64,000 nucleotides of DNA, taken from contig NC_054886.1 of NCBI RefSeq assembly GCF_018320785.1, positions 9,609,207 to 9,673,206 of the forward strand, given 5' to 3'. Positions 1-10,481 of the stretch are shown in pieces. The notes below the pieces were generated by a model. It was not told where the DNA came from, searched no databases, and saw only the letters and a list, made by a program, of their open reading frames with translations. The stretch comes from Cheilinus undulatus (lineage: Eukaryota > Chordata > Actinopteri > Labriformes > Labridae). Position 1 is the first letter of the stretch. Every line of letters begins with the position of its first letter. Position numbers and translations under genes: made by a program.

Positions 1-102
1 ATTTTTATTAACCCATTATCACAATAAAACAGAGTAAAATATAAGGTATGGATGCATGTTCTTTGCCATGTTCTCTGTACCCAAATCTGATTGAGATGCT
101 AG

Positions 103-277
103 GTTTTTTCCCCCTTCATAAATAAAAGCATCATTTAAAACTGACTTTTGCATTTACTCTGGTTATCTTTGTGTAATATAATAAATTGTTTGATGATCTG
201 AAACATTCAAGAATGACAAATATACAAAAAATAAAGAAAGAAATCAGGAAGGGGGCAAATACTTTTTCATAGCAGTA
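103..277. mobile_element. Tc1-like transposon terminal fragment
   Basis: This stretch matches, in reverse orientation, the left end of the larger Tc1-like element at 52224-53572. Both share the TTTGATGATCTGAAACATT block, the TGTGACAAATAT-type block and an end reading GGGGGCAAATACTTTTTCA. Only the terminal ~175 bp is present, so it is a dead fragment. The family call rests on recognition of this common fish Tc1 terminus and on the within-window match. Confidence 0.75.
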
Positions 278-419
278 AATATCATAAATGGGACTGTCTT
301 TAAAATGATAAATTATTAAGTGCAAGGAGTTGAGTTGGAGAATTTCCTACATAAATAAAATGAAACAGTTTACACCTTATTTCTTTCTACCTGCTGAAAA
401 ATAAAGATTTACCCCCCTG

Positions 420-2243
420 ATGGACCGCCTGCTGGTCTGGATCAGACGATGGCTCACCAGCCTTGCAGGTAGGACATCCTTTTATTTCGTGATTAAATGT
501 GTTTTTAATCTCTATTTATGCCTCTGATTAATAATATAGTGCAAAATGAGAATAATTATAGCATGTAAAGATCGACGGTTAATCTGAATTTAGTTAGCCT
601 GTTAGCGAAACACAAATAGTTAGATTTAGGCTAGCTGAAGTTTTGGTGATTTAAAGTGATTATTTTATGATGAAAAGTGATTATTTATCATTGCTTAACT
701 CTTGAGAAAGATTTTAAAAGAAATGTATTAAAACCGTGTTAAAAATCGCGTATTTCTGGTAAATTATTTTATTGACGATCAACAGTTAGACTAATCGAAG
801 TGCCATTGACTTGTTAGCAAACACAGTTGGATTTATGCTACTCGAAGTTTTCTTGATTTAAAAAGATAATTTGATGATTAAAAGTTGTTATTATTTATCT
901 TAACTCAACTCTTTTATTTGATCTAAATATAATAATATGTGTTTATAGTTGATGTTTAAATATCAACAGTTAATACAGTTTTCACCGGCTAGCTAGAAAA
1001 CACAAACTGGGTAAAGATTTGATGCACCATAAAATCAGTGATGTATTTAAAACATGGTGTAGTTACTGCAGATATTTGAATGGATAAAGTCTCATTTCAG
1101 AAATGATTCATTATGTCTGTAAGACTCTTGTTTCTATTTTATGGACTTATAAATCTTAACTTTTAGATACTGTCTTCTCTAGGTGGTGCCGTTCATCTTG
1201 GTCATCCTGCTGCAGCTCCTGCAGATCCTCCTGCTGCACACCCTTGACCTGCTGCTCCTCCCTCTGCTTCTTTTGCTTCTGCAGATCCTCCTGCAGCTCC
1301 TGCCTATCCTGCATTTCTTCCTGATGCTTCTCTTGCTGCTAACCTTCATGATCCTGCTGCTTCTTCCCCTGCGGTGGGTCTTGCTGCTCCTGCTGAGCCT
1401 GCTGCTTTTCCTGTTGCTGTTCATCCTTTCCCTGAAGCTTATCCTTTTGTGTATCCGCACTCTTATGCTCCTGCTTTTCCTTTCGCATATCCTCCTGCTT
1501 ATGCTCCTTCTCCATATGCTTATCCTTATGCTTACTCTCCTGCCTATCCTTACTCTTATCCTTACCTTAATGCCTATCCTTATGCTTTCTCTCACGCTGC
1601 TCTTCCTTTCCCCCATGCTGGTCCTGAGGTTCATCTTCCTTTTGTTGACCCTTTACCACCTTTCCAACATGAGGACCCTGAACCTGAGCCTGACCCAATT
1701 GCTGATGCAATTGATCAGCTTCATGCTGATCAATGGCAGCAAGCAGCTGATCATCCAGAGGAGTATGATCCAGAGCATGATGTTCTAGAGGAAGATGTGG
1801 AATCAGAGTCTGGCAGCGAGCATCCCAAGGCAGGCGAGGAGCCAGAGTCTGGCAGCAATTCCTCTGAGCTTGTGGACGAGGATGAGGATATGATCCATCT
1901 CCCATCCATTGCTGTCGAGATCATCAGACTAGGTGATTCTGACAGCTCTGTGCCAGAAGCTGAGGATAGCTGTGTTGACAACCCTGTTCCATCAACCTCT
2001 GAACTCAGCTCTTCGGTGAGGATGCTTCGACCATGGGAGGACAGCGACTCCAAGGAGGAGGAGGAAGAGGAAGAGGAAGCTGTTCCATTGACATCTGGAC
2101 TCAGCTCTTCAGGGAGACATCGAACAAGGGAGGACAGCGACGAGGAGGAGGGTCCTGCTGCCAAGAGGCTGATGACAGCAACTCAGACTGATCCTGTAGT
2201 CGTCCATCAGAACTCTTTGGCTGGATTGGTGCAGCACCAATGA
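420..2243 (+). CDS. Unrecognised Pro/Ala/Tyr-rich protein with acidic Ser/Glu tail (two coding exons)
   Basis: I do not recognise this gene. Exon 1 (420-468) encodes MDRLLVWIRRWLTSLA and ends at a good donor (CAG|GTAGGA, phase 1). Exon 2 is best placed at 1285-2243, after a pyrimidine-rich acceptor at 1283-1284. That join gives 335 residues and skips an in-frame TGA at 1245-1247, which the upstream acceptor at 1181-1182 would include. Residues from about 18 to 120 are almost only P, A, Y, F, S and H in a YPYAY-like repeat. The rest is acidic, with a run of eight Glu, a basic AAKR patch and ending VQHQ. No catalytic motif or known domain is visible. The large open frames on the other strand and the Leu-only frame over 1183-1788 are shadows of the repeat. 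It could also be a decayed copy if the upstream acceptor is the one used. Confidence 0.42.
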
Positions 2244-2782
2244 TCCTTCACATCAGAGCTTAGGGATAATGGACCCTTTAGACCCTTAGAACAAGCCTTT
2301 GAGTCTGGCAGGGCTTGATAACCTGAGTAGTGTCTTGCACCAGGACATTTCCTTTTTTACCAGCAGCAGGGGAAATGGACCGTTTTTGACATCTTGCCTT
2401 TGTGTCTGGCTGGGCAAGATAGTTCTCAAGGAGCCTCTGCATCCTGCAGGGCTTCAAAGATCCCAGGTAGCGTCTTGCACTGGGATTTTAACAGACTACC
2501 TCTTTTTTGGAGCACGAGGAAGTATCGACTTGTCTTGGATCCTGAGGGATCTTGAGGCATCGCTGTTCTTCACAGGAACAATGATGGTTCAGGTTACTCT
2601 TGCATCTGGCAGGGCTGTCGACACCTCGTGTATTCAGCAGGACAGGATCAGAAGAAAGAAGACAGACCAGAAAGCTGCACCATGAGAAACTCCCTAAAGG
2701 CTGTTGGATCACAGCTCACACCAGGATCTGGACCTTACAGAGGTTTGGTGAAGCCTGCACCACATGGGCACAAACAACAAAG
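2244..2782 (+). other. Probable 3' UTR or continuing exon of the P/A/Y-rich gene
   Basis: After the stop codon the sequence holds loose internal repeats: CTGGCAGGGCTT / CCTGCAGGGCTTC / CTGGCAGGGCTG, each followed by a GTCTTGCAC-like or similar block. It ends at a strong splice donor (AAAG|GTAAGTATGGAG, gt at 2783). If spliced here, the transcript carries introns after its stop codon, which is usually a trigger for nonsense-mediated decay. No convincing coding frame continues across it. Confidence 0.35.
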
Positions 2783-2805
2783 GTAAGTATGGAGCTCTGG
2801 ATCAG

Positions 2806-2895
2806 CTCAGATGGTGGAGCAGACACCTTGTTAACAGAGGCTACAGTCGCTGGTTCAACTCCTGGACTCTTAACATTTCTGTTTCTCTTTAGCTG
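2806..2895 (+). mobile_element. tRNA-derived SINE head fragment
   Basis: A box A-like segment (AGCTCAGATGGTGGAGCAGAC) and a box B-like GGTTCAACTCC are spaced as in a tRNA promoter. In between is CAGAGGCTACAGTCGCTGG, which recurs in the longer SINE at 22138-22312. It is truncated at both ends. Confidence 0.6.
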
Positions 2896-2959
2896 TCATA
2901 TATAATTAAGGTAAATCCAAAACTCTTCTTTAAAATGAGGAGGTAAGAATGAGTTTCTG

Positions 2960-5420
2960 AATGTGTTACATCCTTTATTTAAGAATTCAAACCATTTTTG
3001 TGTCATTTTTATCTTTTAACTTAACTCTGTCTCTTCAGCAGCTCCGAGGACAAAGAAGGTAAGTACGAGTTTCTGACCTTAAATAATCTTCAAGACCAGG
3101 AGGTAAAGCAGTTATGTGATTGTGTAGAGGTACCAGTACTGCTTCGACTTTCCAGCCTACAGTGTTTGCAAATACAAGCGGCTTTCACACTTTCACTCCT
3201 TAAAATGTCAAGAGAATTTCAGGCAGACTGTCCCTGAAATCCTCCTGATCTGGTTGGTCAAACATACATCTTACAGCAGGAGATTTCTCTGTTAGACCAA
3301 CTGGTCCGGGGTCTCCTGCGGTAAGACATGATGTAAAAAGAACAACATGGAAGTGGTAGAAGAAGCAACACTACAAGCACTATGAGAGTATTGGATGTTT
3401 ATGCACAGCTTTTAGCTTAAGAGAACTGGAAATAAGTTTGATGAAGTTTGTTGAGTACTGATGTTTGAGCCTGCTTCTTTTAGAATTTATCATATTTAAT
3501 AATTAATTCAGTCATTCAAATATATTTTTTCTCACTGTTTCCTCAGTTTCTACACTAGCAGACTAAAATGTAAAGACAACAAAGTAAATGTGTGTTATTG
3601 TTGTGTTAATGTGATTTTATAGTATCTATCTATCCATATCTAACCAATAATGTAACGATGATTTCACTAACCATTCTCTGTCTTAACTTTTTTGAGCTGG
3701 ATCCAAGGGGACGCTGCTTACTCTCCATAACAAAAGTAAGTATGAGCTTCTGACTTAAAGAGATTCCAGTGTTGTAGTACTCATGACCACATTGAGACCA
3801 CACCTTTAAGGTTTGAACCTCATTTTAACTGAATCTGGTTTAAATTATCAAAGAAAGAGGATTCTGTATTTAAGATGTCAACACCAAATAAGTCCAAATC
3901 CCTTGGTAAAGGCCTAAACTCTCCAGCTTTATCTGTCATTTTAACTGTTTCTGGATTGGATTCAAAAACATTTTGTTTAAATGGAACCAGTCACTGGATT
4001 TTTTAATAAATTGAATGTTTTAAATTTACTGTAACTGGCTTTCAAAGAAAATGCACATTTTTCTTAGTTATTTACTTCTGAAAGATTAAACTGCAGCTCC
4101 CAAACATTCTGGTCATTATTATCTTGATGTGCGTGTTCTCAGCTACAACATTTAAGGAGTATAATGTCAGGATTAAGAGGAAATGATTGTTTTTGTTATG
4201 TTGATTTGATTTTCCTAAAGTATAAATATCCATATCTAACCAATGATGTAACAATGATCTTACTAACCATTCTCTCTTAACTTTTTAATCTCGACCATGT
4301 GAGACCCTGCTTTTTACACTCCACGACAAAGGTAAGTACAAGCTCCTGACTTAAAGAGACTCCAATGTTGCTGAACTAAAGACTGCATTTCTAAGGTTGG
4401 ATTTTTACACCAACCAAGTCCAAATCTGTTGGGAAATGTCTGAATTCCTTTGCTGTGTCTGCTTGATAAAACTGTTACCAGTATGGTGCAAAACATTCTG
4501 CTTAAAATGCAACCAAATGGTTATTATAAATGAATTTAAACTTTCAAACTTCCAGTTTGAGGCAGTCAGAAATTTGGTTGGCACATGCAGCTTGATGAGA
4601 TCTACAAAACAGCCTATTTGCACCCTAGCCAAACTCTACCAGGAAAATCCTTTATTTTTAATAAATTAGTGGTACTTTGGTCCATTTATAGGGGTCCTTC
4701 TATGATCAATTTAGTTATAAACTTCTGATTGATCAAACTAAAGCGCTGGTACATGCTGCTCTTGACTGTACCTGTCCTCACTACACTAACAGAGTATAAA
4801 GACAATGAAATGTGTGTTATTGTTGTTTTATCTATCTGTATCTAACCAATAATGTACCAATGATCTCACTAACCATTCTCTGTCTTACCTTTTTTTGAAC
4901 TGGACCGCATGGGACGCCGCATTTTACTCCCCATGACAAAGGTAAGTACGAGCTTCTGACAGGTAAAGGAGGAGTTTTAATGTGAAGACAAGGACATAAA
5001 ACTGTGTTATTGCATTGTAAATGTGTTTATTCAGATCCAGTGTGTCCAGTAGTGTTTAACTAACCTTTCTTTATCTGACCTGACCATTGTTTTACTTCAT
5101 CATCAGCACAAAGCTCATTAATGTGGATGAAACCGGTAAAGTATGAGCTTCAGAGCTGTGGAGAAAGTCACAGGAATGCTGAATAAACTGGTTCCATACT
5201 CTACCTGAAAAACTTTTGATATAAGTTTATTTCTTAGTGATTTAGAGAATATTTATCAGTCTCAATAACTATTATTTAAACTTTAACTTAACTTTAGTTT
5301 GTCTTTTTCTATATGATATTCTAACTGATCTTGCTAACCATTATTTTTCTCTCCTCTCTTATCCCACTTGGTCTCCTGAGGTCGAGTAGGATAATAGGAA
5401 GAGTGGAGGTGAGTATCAGT
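2960..5420 (+). repeat. Tandem array of diverged exon-intron units
   Basis: At least six exon-like cores end in very similar donors (AAAG|GTAAGTAYGAG): gt at 3059, 3736, 4332, 4942, with weaker ones at 5136 and 5409. Three or four cores share a ~90-bp upstream block containing CCATATCTAACCAATAATG and CTCACTAACCATTCTCTG (around 3630-3690, 4228-4280, 4838-4890, degraded near 5035-5075 and 5315-5345). Unit length is about 600 bp for the best three and shorter further on. The cores are 20-50 bp; those at 3697-3735, ~4290-4331 and ~4900-4941 are clearly related to one another (GGACGC/GACCCTGC, ACTCC, ACAAA). None carries a clear common reading frame, so they may be untranslated exons of the upstream gene or remnants of a coding exon repeat. 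Confidence 0.6.
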
Positions 5421-5574
5421 TTCTCATTTAATATTTTGATAAAGACAGAAAGAAATTCTTTTTTTATAGATGCACATTAAAATGACATTTTACTGACTAT
5501 TCCTCTGTTCTTATCTCTTTCTCTCCGGAGCTGCTACCAATCTGCAGATGACGACAGTCCAGCAGGATACGAGT

Positions 5575-5830
5575 ATGGAGCTATTATTGTTGCAGAGATA
5601 TTTACACGTGCATACAAAGATCTGTGCACAAATCTGCAAATAAGCAAGCAGATTAGAAAATACGTGCACAAATCCACAAATGTGTGCACATATCTGCAAA
5701 TATGTGTTCAGATCTGCAAATGTGCGCAAGGATATGTAAATGCGTGCAAAGATTTTCAAATTCATACAAAGACCCACAAATGCGTGCACTAATCTGCAGA
5801 TATGTAGAGCATTTTGTAATTGTGGACTAA
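5575..5830. repeat. Degenerate ~22-24-bp tandem repeat
   Basis: About ten copies of a unit like TGTGCACAAATCTGCAAATA occur with many substitutions. The repeat keeps a minus-strand frame open over 5511-6035, but that frame is Cys/Ile/Phe-rich repeat translation and has no gene-like features. Confidence 0.7.
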
Positions 5831-8800
5831 GGTAATTTTGGTCCAGAAAACTAACTCCTTTTTGCTTCAAATTGTCAAAATCCTCTTTAGCCATTAGTAA
5901 CAACTGAAATCTGGCTCTCAATTGGCTGTCATACACGTAACTTTTGCAACACTTGTACCACGCACGATCCACAAATACTTTTGCAGCAATAATAGCGCCA
6001 TACCAGCCTACCTTTGAATGGCTGAAAGTCTCCATCAGCTGCTCAGACTCGTCATATTAGCTGCTGTTGCTGCTGTACAGTAAACCCCCTCAGTCTTGGA
6101 CAGAGTGATATAAACTCTTTAACCTTGCAGTGAGTCCCGTTAGTGAAAAATATCAATCCAATGTTAAAATCTGTGTTAACATCGGCAAACACAGATTTAG
6201 TGCTCTCATGCTTTAAAAACAGTGAAACCAGAATGGGTCAGATTTGACCCATGAAGTCTTCAAATATGTTGTCTAAACAAAGAAAACACAGCAGAGAGTT
6301 TAAAAGTAAATTAGGGATTGATAATCACTACAGTTATAATTGTGTTGGTTTTGAACTAACCTTTCAAACAAGCTTTTGGGTGCTGGAAGGTAAAATGACG
6401 GTAGATTTTTATTAGAGTGAGATCATCAATCATCTGGGTTTTTTTTTCTGTCTTAAAAATATTTTGATGGATCTTAACAGTTTCTAAAAGAGGCAGGAAT
6501 TGAAGACCAATGCCTGTGGTTGGCAATGTCACATTTTAAAATATTTAACATGAGAAGGCTCAAAAAGAAAGTTTTATTCAAGAAAAAAAATGCGTAACAA
6601 AAGCTTACTGATAGCTTTAACCCATTCGGATTCTTTGCCGAAAACTGGTGCTAATCCCGCCCCTTTCTGGGGGAAAATGTTCATGAATGGAGGTAAATGG
6701 TAATGTTGGGGTCATTTGTGATTTGAAAGCTTGAAACATGAAAACCATACACATTTGGTAGTCCAAGTCCAAGAGTTAGTTTCGTTAATTATAAAACAAA
6801 GTTAATGGTGTATGAGTGTCTGTTCATGCTCTCAGTGAAACTGGACAAACAGCCCCACCTTGTGACCTTGTGTATGCTGTCATTAATATGCTGGTGAATG
6901 TGTGGAAAACCTGTTTGTAGGCAAGCAGACTACAGCTCCTGATGTTTCAGAGTGATCTCTAGCTTCAAGTCAGTAGAAACACAGTAACAGTCCAGCGTCT
7001 GACCACTGTAGTGCTCTGTAGTTTCAGCCCAAAACTGACCCACTTCAGCCCCACTTCTGTTTGTTTCCAGGTTGATCTAAAGTTAGTTTGTGACAGAGTT
7101 TTAAACATGGCTGCTGCAGATTGGACCCCTTTCAGAAATCTGACAGGCATCATTCAGACTTCATCCAACATTTTTTACAGCCTTTGCAAATAACTTTAAG
7201 TTTCATGTTGCAGAGGCTGCTGGCTAAATCAGTGACTGGAGCATACGAAAAAAACAATAAAAAGAATTAAGAAGCCCAATCTTTAAGCGCCTTTAAAAAT
7301 AGAGAAAAAAAGACGGAAAAATAAAGGAAAAAAAAAATCAAGAAGACCAAGCATTAAGGGCCTTTTATCTATGCTCCAGTCTTGAAGACTGTACTAAAAT
7401 ATTCGTTTTTAAAATACAGGCATTTTAAGAAATGTTTTGAAAAAAATGTTTTCATCAAAATTATCTCACATTTCCATGTCCAACAGGAGTGATCTCTGTG
7501 GCGGGGTTAAATTGTCAAAAACTGCAGTAAGTGGCCACTAGATGGCAGCAAAGTCAAATGATAGATTCAATCAGATCTTTATTGGCAAAGCTGCTGCAGG
7601 AAGAAGAATAATGATGACAGATTCAATCACTTTGTGGAAACTTTAATCCTGTTTTGTCATTTCATTCAAATTGAAAAATGAAAGACACAGACCAGGGAAA
7701 TAGAAAATATCAAAATAAATGTTTTAATACCTCAGCTGAGGTTCATCAACTCCCTCTGCAACATCAAGTCTTAGCTTATGTTTTATGTATATAATTTTAT
7801 GTCATAGGTTTGGAAAGATTACATCATTTAGCCAAGATTAACCCCTATATTCTCATGGTACATGTTTCTTATCACTGTTGGCTTGTGCAGAAGTGAATTA
7901 TTCACAAGCTCCTTATGAGCATCCCGAGCTGTCTGTCTGTTGCATGATTGCAGCCCTTCATAAAATATCAGACCCCATGACCTCAATCCCAAAAGGTTGG
8001 CATGTCCAATTTTCTTGAGTCTTCCTTCTAGTTATATCAAACACCCCGACCTTAGGCCAAAAATGTGTATCCCGATGCTGACCAATAGGCGAGCATTTTC
8101 CCCCTAATCAACAACATAAACCTATCTTTGTAGCTTCATTTTCCAGAGTGACGCTATAAAATTCCATCCTTCCGTGAATTTTCTTCTGCTTATCTGGGGG
8201 AGGAGGACAATCAAGTAAACTCAGACGCCTCTCCAGTTTTAGGCCAGGTATGGGGACATATGCCGGTTTGGTACTTCACCGCATCAACCTTGGTCCTGTA
8301 CTGCTCCACCCTCCTGATGGCCATCATACAGGCCCATGCCCTATCTTTCCAGGTATCCTCCCAGCTGACCCCTCCATGGCGTCTGGTCCAACCCACCGGG
8401 TCTTGGACACCCAGTATCCTATGGCCTGGATCAAGCCCTGGAAAGCATGCAAGATACCCATTGAAGCACGGCTGATGCTCCCGTATCCGGCAGCTTACCC
8501 TTCCCATCCCTACTCTCCTGAGCGTGTAAGCATCAGACACACGGTCTTGCCAACATTACCAAAAGTATGTTGAAGAGAGGTCATCACCCTCCAGGCCTTC
8601 TGGGTGACCTGTGAACTAGTGCACAGTGATAAAATAGTCATGATGCCAACAACAGTTGGTCAGGATCATACTTGTAGTGTTGCCAGTCTGGTGGTGAAAA
8701 CAGGACGTGGTTCTTGCGTAGTGTGACATGGTGCCAAAACAAAAGATTAGGGCTGGGTGACATGGCCTAAAATTATATTACAGTAATTTTTGCCCCTTAC

Positions 8801-8919
8801 TCTAGCGATAATAAATCACAGAATTACAAAATTAAAAGAGACATCGGGTTATCAGGGATATCAGGAGATCAGGTGTCACAAACCTCCTTCTCCCCTCAAA
8901 CAAGCCTGTGATGGTAAAA
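5831..8919. other. Intergenic DNA without recognisable gene
   Basis: I see AT-rich intergenic sequence. It holds a perfect CTCF-type motif at 7535-7549 and a stretch at about 8210-8580 that is open on both strands but resembles no protein I know. At 8747-8830 there is a block of the common fish type GGCTGGGTGACATGGCCTAAAA. No splice-consistent exon set was found. Confidence 0.5.
7535..7549 (+). promoter_or_regulatory. CTCF-type motif (perfect core match)
   Basis: CCACTAGATGGCAGC fits the 15-base core CCASYAGRKGGCRSY at every position in forward orientation. Binding is inferred from the motif only. Confidence 0.5.
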
Positions 8920-9249
8920 TTAAGATTAAGATATACTTTATTAATCCCTGAAGGGAAATTTACAGTTTACACTCTATTGTTGAACACGGCTGAAATGCAT
9001 GCAAATACATATGTGAAAACAGGATCCCCATTGACTAATGTCAGTGATGGCTCTACTGCTTCCAGTGAAGCACTGCTAGGAGCTGTTGGGGGTTCAGTGC
9101 CTTGCTCAAGGGCACTTTGACAGTACTCAGGAAGTGACTTTAAACCAAAGTCCACATTTGGTCTGACTAGGACTTCAACAACCCTCTGATTCCAAGTTCT
9201 AACAAAGTGTGTTGCACTGGGAATCTCCCATGTGGCAAGAGATCTACCA
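8920..9249. mobile_element. Teleost retroposon fragment
   Basis: The blocks ATACTTTATTAATCCCTGAAG (8934-8954) and TCAGTGCCTTGCTCAAGGGC (9093-9112) are hallmarks of widespread fish LINE/SINE-type retroposons. No reverse transcriptase frame is present. The fragment runs right up to the 3' end of the tRNA gene at 9250. Exact family not fixed. Confidence 0.5.
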
Positions 9250-9331
9250 CGACGAGGATGGGATTCGAACCCACGCGTGCAGAGCACAATGGATTAGCAG
9301 TCCATCGCCTTAACCACTCGGCCACCTCGTC
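9250..9331 (-). tRNA. tRNA-Ser (anticodon GCT)
   Basis: The minus strand reads as an 82-nt class II tRNA. The acceptor stem GACGAGG pairs with CCTCGTC. Box A is TGGCCGAGTGG and box B is GGTTCGAATCC. The anticodon loop CTGCTAA reads serine AGC/AGU codons, and a long variable arm (TGTGCTCTGCACG region) is present as expected for tRNA-Ser. Stems look intact. No run of four T follows within about 60 bp on the minus strand, so the usual Pol III stop signal is missing close by. No intron. Confidence 0.93.
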
Positions 9332-10200
9332 TGTTATATAATAATGAGTCATGTCTGAAAATGACATTACAGGAAAAATCTTTCTGAAAATCCCCTGAGA
9401 TTAAAGGGAAACTTTACTGAAAATTCCACCCAAAAATATAGAGCTAATTCCACCCAAAATTTCAGATCAAATTTCAAATACATTCCACCAAAACTACATT
9501 GGAAAAAAAAACATCCAAACAAATTCCCTCAAATTTCCAATGCTATCCAAGAAAATGCCAAGGGCATCTCCCTCACAAATTTTTAATCAAATTCCCCCCC
9601 AAATTAAAATAATTTACCCAAATTCCCATGAAATACCTAAAAAAAAAAAAAAAAAAAAAAATCATCCCCCCCACCCCCTCCAAAAAAAGAAAAAATGTAG
9701 AGAACCAAAATCTTCAAAATATGAACACATTGGTGGATACAAAGATATGAACTACTTTAAAAGAAAAAGTAACTTATGTGTAATATTTTTCAATGTCACT
9801 TTTTATCATGGAAAAACAAAAACAAAATCATATATAAATATATTAATCTATATGACTTACTGATTGATTGTTATGGATTTATCTTCTTTTGGGTTTCCAT
9901 AGAAACCAGCTTACTTGTAGCATTCTATAATAAATACTGATTAAAAAGCATTTGTGTCTCTGTAAGTGTATATTACATATATACATATCTTTTAAAGTTT
10001 CAGGTAGTTGGCCTTGGCAGGAAAGACTTCATAAATCCAGACTGATTAGATCATTATAACATTATAATTAGATGAATTGTGAGAAAAAAATTAAGCATTG
10101 CCCTTTAATTGTACTCCTAATTCCTCCACCTGCCAACAACAGCGGCTGGTGTCAGAGATAAAAAATGAGGAAATGTCAGTGACACCTTGTAGAGTGGGGG
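9332..10200. other. Low-complexity spacer upstream of slc1a1
   Basis: The region from 9400 to 9620 repeats AAATTCCACC/CAAATTTC-like words imperfectly and is followed by an A-run of about 21 and a C-rich patch. The remainder is AT-rich. No gene is visible. Confidence 0.6.
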
Positions 10201-10239
10201 AAGGGAGGAGGAGGAGGAGGAGGGAGAAGGAGACTGTCC

Positions 10240-10481
10240 CCCTCCCTCTCCTGCTCCCTCTGTCTCCTGCACACTCACACTCTAACATTCAGTGTGCCAG
10301 CCATCAGCAGCGTCTGACGGCTGCATCCTCTGCTCCCTGAAGCACCACGGCTTCTCCAGCCTCCTCCTCCTCCTCGCCCTCTTCTGTGTTGTCTGCTGCT
10401 GACTCTCTGACGGTCTCCTTTGTGTCTCCACGGGGGTCGTCGTCGCCGTTTCTCCCTTTTTTTAGGAGGAAGAGGAGCACC
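10240..10481 (+). promoter_or_regulatory. slc1a1: slc1a1 5' leader and proximal promoter region
   Basis: A GC-richer island with GAGGAGGAGG tracts (10206-10225) and CTCCTCCTCC tracts (10360-10376) precedes the start codon in an otherwise AT-rich region. There is no obvious TATA box at a fixed distance. The exact transcription start cannot be read. Confidence 0.4.

Noticed and set aside
1179-1788. Large Arg/Ser-rich minus frame and Leu-rich plus frame over the P/A/Y repeat
   Set aside because: Both are by-products of a repeat made of CCT/GCT/TAT codons, which reads as Leu-rich in one shifted frame and Arg/Ser-rich on the other strand. No splice-supported start fits the Leu-rich frame.
5511-6035. 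174-codon minus-strand frame
   Set aside because: Mostly the translation of the degenerate 22-24-bp repeat; no domain, no splice context.
8211-8580. Overlapping ~107-codon frames on both strands
   Set aside because: Both strands are open, so neither is favoured. I recognise no protein family; possibly an old repeat. Left unassigned.
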